The notes below the pieces were generated by a model. The model was given only the letters and a program-made list of their open reading frames with translations. It searched no databases and was not told the DNA's origin. Positions 40,218 through 43,471 of a stretch of DNA of 43,471 nucleotides are shown piece after piece. The DNA comes from Streptomyces griseus (lineage in GTDB: Bacteria; Actinomycetota; Actinomycetes; Streptomycetales; Streptomycetaceae): the NCBI GenBank assembly GCA_002154345.1, contig MUNB01000118.1:695-44165 (forward strand). The letters are read 5' to 3'. Numbering within the stretch: the stretch's first letter is position 1; each line of letters begins with the position of its first letter. Both the position numbers and the translations under genes were made by a program.

Positions 40218-41971
40218 GCGGCCAGCCCCAGGCACGGGGCGAGGACGGAAGGCACCAGGTCGTAGTCGTGGCCGATCCCGGCGGCGATCAGGCCGCGTAC
40301 GTACTCGTCGAGGGACGCGGTCAGGCACTCCGGGTCGACCTGGTGGCGGCGGGCGATGTCGGGGACTCGGGCCCACGCCCCGTCGAGGAGTCGCCACCTG
40401 GTCGTCGAGTCGAAGTCGACCGGGAGCAGCGTGTGGATCGTCGCCGGGTCGACGTCCCGGTACCGGGCGCGTTCGGAGCGGGGGCAGGCCGGGGTGTTCC
40501 GCAGGGTCTTGCCCGCCGCGGTGAGCGCGCTCCAGATCAGCACGTCGGCGGCGTCGAGGAGGCCGGGGCGCAGGCCGGCTGCGGAGGCGGGCAGCGTCTC
40601 CGGCGGTGCTTCGCTTTCGTCGACCGGCAGGTCCGGCTTCGGCGGGGGCGTCTCCTCCGTGTCGTCCGTGCCGTCCGGGCTGGTGGTGTCGGTGGTCTTC
40701 TTCCGGGCGGCCAGCTCCTCCGCCGAAGGGGCGTCGGAGTCGTCGAACCCGGTCTCCCGGCGCAAGGCGTCGTCGCTGATGACGCCACGGTCGTGTGCCT
40801 GCAAAGCGGTCTCCGACCTGTTCGTACGGACCCTGAGCGGGGAGGTGTCGAACCAGACGAGGACCCGGTGCCAGTCCTCGACGCCGTCCGCTTCGAGGAG
40901 GGGGCGCAGCCACTGCTGCGTGAGGCAGTGGCACAGGGTCCGCAGCTTCGGCTCGATCCCCAGCCGGATCGCCTCCGACGTGAGCGCCCAGGCACCCCAG
41001 TGGTTCACGTCGCCCAGGCCGAGGAGGATCTCGGCGGGGATCTCCAGGCCCGTCGCGAACCGGCGCACGGCCTCCTCGCGCAACTTCAACGCAAGCTCGT
41101 CGAACGTCGACTCAAACGACAGGTGCTTGAAGTCGCTGATGGCCTCGGCGGGGACCTCCAGGATGATCGGGACGGTCGCCGCAGCGGACTCCGGGTCACG
41201 GATCGCGGTCTCCGCGATCTCCATGAAGACCTCAAGGAGGTCGTCCTCCGCCCCGCCGGCCGTGCCGTTCGTCGGGAACCGGGTGCCCTTGGGCACGAGC
41301 AGCAGCCCGCGCCCGGTAAGCCGGGATCGGGCGATGGCCTTCACGGCGGCGTTCAGGAGGAGCAGCTCCTCCAGGAGGTCCATCGACGACCGGACGGGGC
41401 TGTCGGCTTCGATGAACCGTCCCGGGTCCGGCTCCCACACCCGCAGCGCCACGGCGCCTTCGGTGTCGAGGTGGTCGGGGTCGCCTTCCTCGATCGTGAT
41501 CTCTTCGCCGTCGATCTCGGCGGTGAGCTTCCCGGCCTGCCGCTTGATCTCCCGTACGGACAGGACTCGCCAGTCGTGCCCGTCCTCCGGGGCGTACGGC
41601 GACAGCACTTCGGAGTTGGGGCGGACGACGATCCAGCCCTCGCCGGGGATCGTCAGGTGCTTCCCGAACGCGGACAGGAGGTTCGCCTGCCCATCAGCGC
41701 CACCGGCGATCTGGTTGACGATCTCGGCTGCGGGGTGACCGGGCGGGACCTGGTCGACCGATCCGTCATCGTCGCGGACACCGGCGTAGAGGCGGGCCCC
41801 TGACATGGCGTTACCGATCCACGAGGCGGCGAACCGCACCTCGGGGACCTGGTGGTACATGTCGTACGCGCGGAGCTGCCACCCCTGCGTCTGGTGCTCT
41901 TTCCCGCCCCGGATCTTCCTGCTGGTGTACCGGGACGCGGCGGCCGTCAGCGTGCGGCCGGACTGCGCCAT
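40214..41971 (-). CDS. portal protein
   Basis: 585 aa from ATG 41971, which overlaps the DUF1360-like stop (TGATG). The start (TLTAAASRYTSRKIRGGKEH) and QLRAYDMYHQVPEVRFAASW are the standard opening of actinophage portals. LTGRGLLLVPKGTRFPTNG, LKHLSFES-type (DFKHLSFESTFDELALKLRE) and EIPAEILLGLGDVNHWGAWAL are the conserved stem/wing core, where the 'G-GDVNHW-AW' motif is diagnostic. Acidic C-terminal part (SEAPPETLPAS) ends in helices. Dodecameric ring at the head vertex, docking terminase and adaptor. Terminase should precede it, but is not in the window. Confidence 0.9.
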   Translation of the reverse strand: MAQSGRTLTAAASRYTSRKIRGGKEHQTQGWQLRAYDMYHQVPEVRFAASWIGNAMSGARLYAGVRDDDGSVDQVPPGHPAAEIVNQIAGGADGQANLLSAFGKHLTIPGEGWIVVRPNSEVLSPYAPEDGHDWRVLSVREIKRQAGKLTAEIDGEEITIEEGDPDHLDTEGAVALRVWEPDPGRFIEADSPVRSSMDLLEELLLLNAAVKAIARSRLTGRGLLLVPKGTRFPTNGTAGGAEDDLLEVFMEIAETAIRDPESAAATVPIILEVPAEAISDFKHLSFESTFDELALKLREEAVRRFATGLEIPAEILLGLGDVNHWGAWALTSEAIRLGIEPKLRTLCHCLTQQWLRPLLEADGVEDWHRVLVWFDTSPLRVRTNRSETALQAHDRGVISDDALRRETGFDDSDAPSAEELAARKKTTDTTSPDGTDDTEETPPPKPDLPVDESEAPPETLPASAAGLRPGLLDAADVLIWSALTAAGKTLRNTPACPRSERARYRDVDPATIHTLLPVDFDSTTRWRLLDGAWARVPDIARRHQVDPECLTASLDEYVRGLIAAGIGHDYDLVPSVLAPCLGLAA

Positions 41972-42372
41972 CAGTGGCCCTTGAGGGAGTCGTCCCACCG
42001 GTTGATCGCGACGGCGGCACCGGCGACGGCGAGCCACTCCAGGCCGTGGATCAGGAGGGGGGCGTCGTGCCACCGGCCGGCGGCGAGGAGGTACGTGGCG
42101 AGGACGGCACCGGACACCCACCAGCCGGTGCAGTAGACGCACGAGATCAGCGTCACGACCAGCTCGCGGGCCTTCGACTCGGGCTTCTTCTGGAACCAGC
42201 CTTCGATCCGGTCCCGTGCCGGGTCAAGGATCGAGTCGTGGACGAGGAGCTGCGTGCCGCGGTATCCGGCGGCGGCGAGGACGGCGAGTTCTACGAGAGT
42301 GAGCAAGAGGAACCCCGATGGCTGATCATCCGGCGAGTGCAGCGGCGGATGATAGACCAACCCGGTGATCAC
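41971..42372 (-). CDS. DUF1360-like membrane protein (133 aa)
   Basis: GTG 42372 start with a GGGAA upstream; a later start is possible. Hydrophobic segments at ~21-36 (FLLLTLVELAVLAAAG), ~72-95 (VVTLISCVYCTGWWVSGAVL) and ~108-120 (LEWLAVAGAAVAI). GYRGTQLLVHDSILDPARD and the SCVYCTGWWVS motif are typical of the DUF1360 family, small integral membrane proteins common in Streptomyces phages just upstream of the portal. Role unknown; suggestions such as holin or superinfection function are not supported here. Confidence 0.78.
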   Translation of the reverse strand: MITGLVYHPPLHSPDDQPSGFLLLTLVELAVLAAAGYRGTQLLVHDSILDPARDRIEGWFQKKPESKARELVVTLISCVYCTGWWVSGAVLATYLLAAGRWHDAPLLIHGLEWLAVAGAAVAINRWDDSLKGH

Positions 42373-42428
42373 TTCCCGGGGGCGTTGTCCCAGCTCAGGT
42401 CCCTGTTCTGATCACAGGGGGCGGGGGG

Positions 42429-42701
42429 TCAGAACAGGGCGTAGGTGTCCAGCGGGCCGGGCTCGGGCTCGGGTGCGGTCGCCGGGTCCGGGATGTCGAG
42501 ATCGAACACCATCTGGCGGCCAGCCTCCGGGAGGTCGACGGTGCTCAGCGACTCCGAGCACGACACGAGGAACCCTTCGGGGTCGCGGCGCGCACTCGCG
42601 TCGTCGTGCCGCCACAGCCGGCCTTGGGTGAGCGAGCCGGACTTCGGGGCGACGGCCGTAGGGCGTTGGCACTTCGGGCACTCCACGCGGGGCAGCTTCA
42701 C
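42429..42701 (-). CDS. small zinc-ribbon-like protein (90 aa)
   Basis: GTG 42701 (VKLPRVECPKCQRPTAVAP) is favoured over an in-frame ATG at 42752 that lies inside a direct repeat; the GAGG is very close to the GTG. CPKC is followed by GRLWRHDD, a short knuckle pattern common in actinophage small proteins, and an acidic Pro/Glu-rich end (PDPATAPEPEPGP). Precedes the DUF1360-like gene; unknown role. Confidence 0.65.
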   Translation of the reverse strand: MKLPRVECPKCQRPTAVAPKSGSLTQGRLWRHDDASARRDPEGFLVSCSESLSTVDLPEAGRQMVFDLDIPDPATAPEPEPGPLDTYALF

Positions 42702-42733
42702 CCCCTCAGTGTGGCGGACCGGTACGGGCCGTG

Positions 42734-42753
42734 TGCGACATAGCTGCGACATA
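42734..42753 (-). promoter_or_regulatory. direct repeat, possible promoter/operator
   Basis: TGCGACATA occurs at 42734-42742 and 42745-42753, spaced 11 bp (one helical turn). On the minus strand this reads TATGTCGCA twice, with -10-like TTATGT/CTATGT boxes about 35-45 bases before the GTG at 42701. It follows a terminator, so a promoter for the portal operon is expected here. Confidence 0.45.
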
Positions 42754-42773
42754 AGCCGGAGGGCTGTCCGGTT

Positions 42774-42803
42774 CCGGCGGGCACGGGTGGCCGTGCCCGC
42801 CGG
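42774..42803 (-). terminator. terminator upstream of the portal operon
   Basis: 13-bp perfect stem CCGGCGGGCACGG / CCGTGCCCGCCGG with a GTGG loop, 6 bases after the stop of the gene ending at 42809. Confidence 0.88.
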
Positions 42804-42808
42804 GCCTG

Positions 42809-43399
42809 CTAGGTGATCAGGGCTCCTTGGTGGCCGCCGTGCTTCCCTGCCGCCGCAGCGAAGGCGTCCATGGCCGCCTTGAGTTCACGGACCGCGTCGG
42901 CGGGGTCGGACGGGTCGAGGCGGACGGTGTGATGGCCCTGCCCCTGGTCTTCGGTCACTTCGACGTCGTTGAAGACTCGGCGGACGTTCCGGGCTGCGGC
43001 GAGGACGGTCCGGGCGGCTTCGTGGACGACGGGCGGCCCGGCCTGGTGCACGGCTTGGGTCGCGGCGTCGATCTTGTCGGGGGCGGCTACGACGCTGACG
43101 GTGATGCGGTGGCGTTGCCGTTCGGCCGGGGACAGGTCGGGGGTGTCGCCGGTCTCCTCGGCGATGCACGCTTCGGTCAGCTCGATGGCCGCGCGGACCG
43201 CGCCCCTTGCCGATGTCCAGTAGCTGTGTGTGGCGTCGAGGAACGCCCGGTGGGCGTCGTGCTGGGCGGTACGCGCTACGGCTTCCAGCGCCCCCTTGTA
43301 GCCCTGCTTCGCGGCCATGAGGGCGGCGCCTCCGCCGATGAGCGCGCCGAGGAGAGCGCCGCCCGTACCGACGGCGGCGATGGTGAGTTCGGTGTCCAT
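42809..43399 (-). CDS. hypothetical membrane-anchored protein (196 aa)
   Basis: ATG 43399 (MDTELTIAAVGTGGALLGAL) is preferred because a membrane segment begins almost at once (residues ~7-27, GTGGALLGALIGGGAALMAA). GTG/ATG further upstream (to 43447) would add a Pro/Arg-rich lead. The remainder is a helical cytosolic domain (HDAHRAFLDATHSYWTSARG, VVHEAARTVLAAARNVRRVF) ending in DAVRELKAAMDAFAAAAGKH. Resembles Streptomyces proteins of unknown function with a single N-terminal anchor. Followed by a strong terminator. It is the last gene before the window edge and may not belong to the structural operon. Confidence 0.62.
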   Translation of the reverse strand: MDTELTIAAVGTGGALLGALIGGGAALMAAKQGYKGALEAVARTAQHDAHRAFLDATHSYWTSARGAVRAAIELTEACIAEETGDTPDLSPAERQRHRITVSVVAAPDKIDAATQAVHQAGPPVVHEAARTVLAAARNVRRVFNDVEVTEDQGQGHHTVRLDPSDPADAVRELKAAMDAFAAAAGKHGGHQGALIT

Positions 43400-43471
43400 C
43401 CGGGGATCGTCCCGGACCGGCCGCGGTGCGGGGCCGGTTTCCGCCAACCTGCTGGGGGCTGGGCTACGGGG

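Overview
The window is high-GC actinobacterial DNA, most likely Streptomyces. Coding density is high, GTG starts and 1-4 bp gene overlaps are common, and the homologues are Streptomyces-like. It holds the late (structural and lysis) half of a siphovirus-type prophage plus a passenger region at one end. Bases 1-43 are exactly the 3' half of a tRNA-Pro(CGG) gene, from the anticodon loop to the discriminator base. From base 44 on the tRNA match is lost, as expected for the attachment core of an element integrated in tRNA-Pro.

Layout. 1-6.9 kb: non-phage passenger genes between the att core and the lysis end. They are a conserved acidic protein, a 53-aa Cys protein, a GNAT acetyltransferase, an HTH regulator with a TPR-like C-terminus, a small operon with a phytanoyl-CoA-dioxygenase-like enzyme, an MFS exporter and a kinase-fold protein. 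7.1-43.4 kb: a continuous minus-strand late region, transcribed right to left. The order from the right is: unknown membrane protein, small Zn-ribbon protein, DUF1360-like membrane protein, portal, two small Cys proteins, a 1554-aa MuF/ADP-ribosyltransferase/2H/prohead-protease fusion, a 60-aa protein, major capsid protein, five large Cys-rich or fibre-like proteins and a C2H2-finger protein, major tail protein with an overlapping Stealth-like glycosyltransferase, head-tail connectors, tail assembly chaperone with an overlapping -1 frame, tape measure, tail tip proteins, a glycine-rich adhesin, amidase endolysin, holin-like protein and a strong terminator. One plus-strand moron (Ser-rich, 77 aa) interrupts the tail region. 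No integrase, repressor, replication genes or terminase are present. They should lie beyond the right edge.

Regulation and novelty. Four genes (major capsid, major tail, tail chaperone, tape measure) share an unusual leader. It consists of a conserved 17-base box, GCTGGTTTTGGGCCGG in its core, followed within 28-31 bases by the start codon, with the Shine-Dalgarno in or beside a gene-specific hairpin. Three of the four also have a -10-like hexamer exactly 13 bases upstream of the box. This looks like a phage-specific late promoter and translational control element, and is the best candidate here for an undescribed system. Other notable items are the multi-enzyme head fusion, a family of repeated FLR/YTP modules that carry beta-sandwich cargo in a 1937-aa fibre, N-terminal cysteine clusters shared by several fibre proteins, and iterated TGTCCGGACA palindromes at two distant loci.
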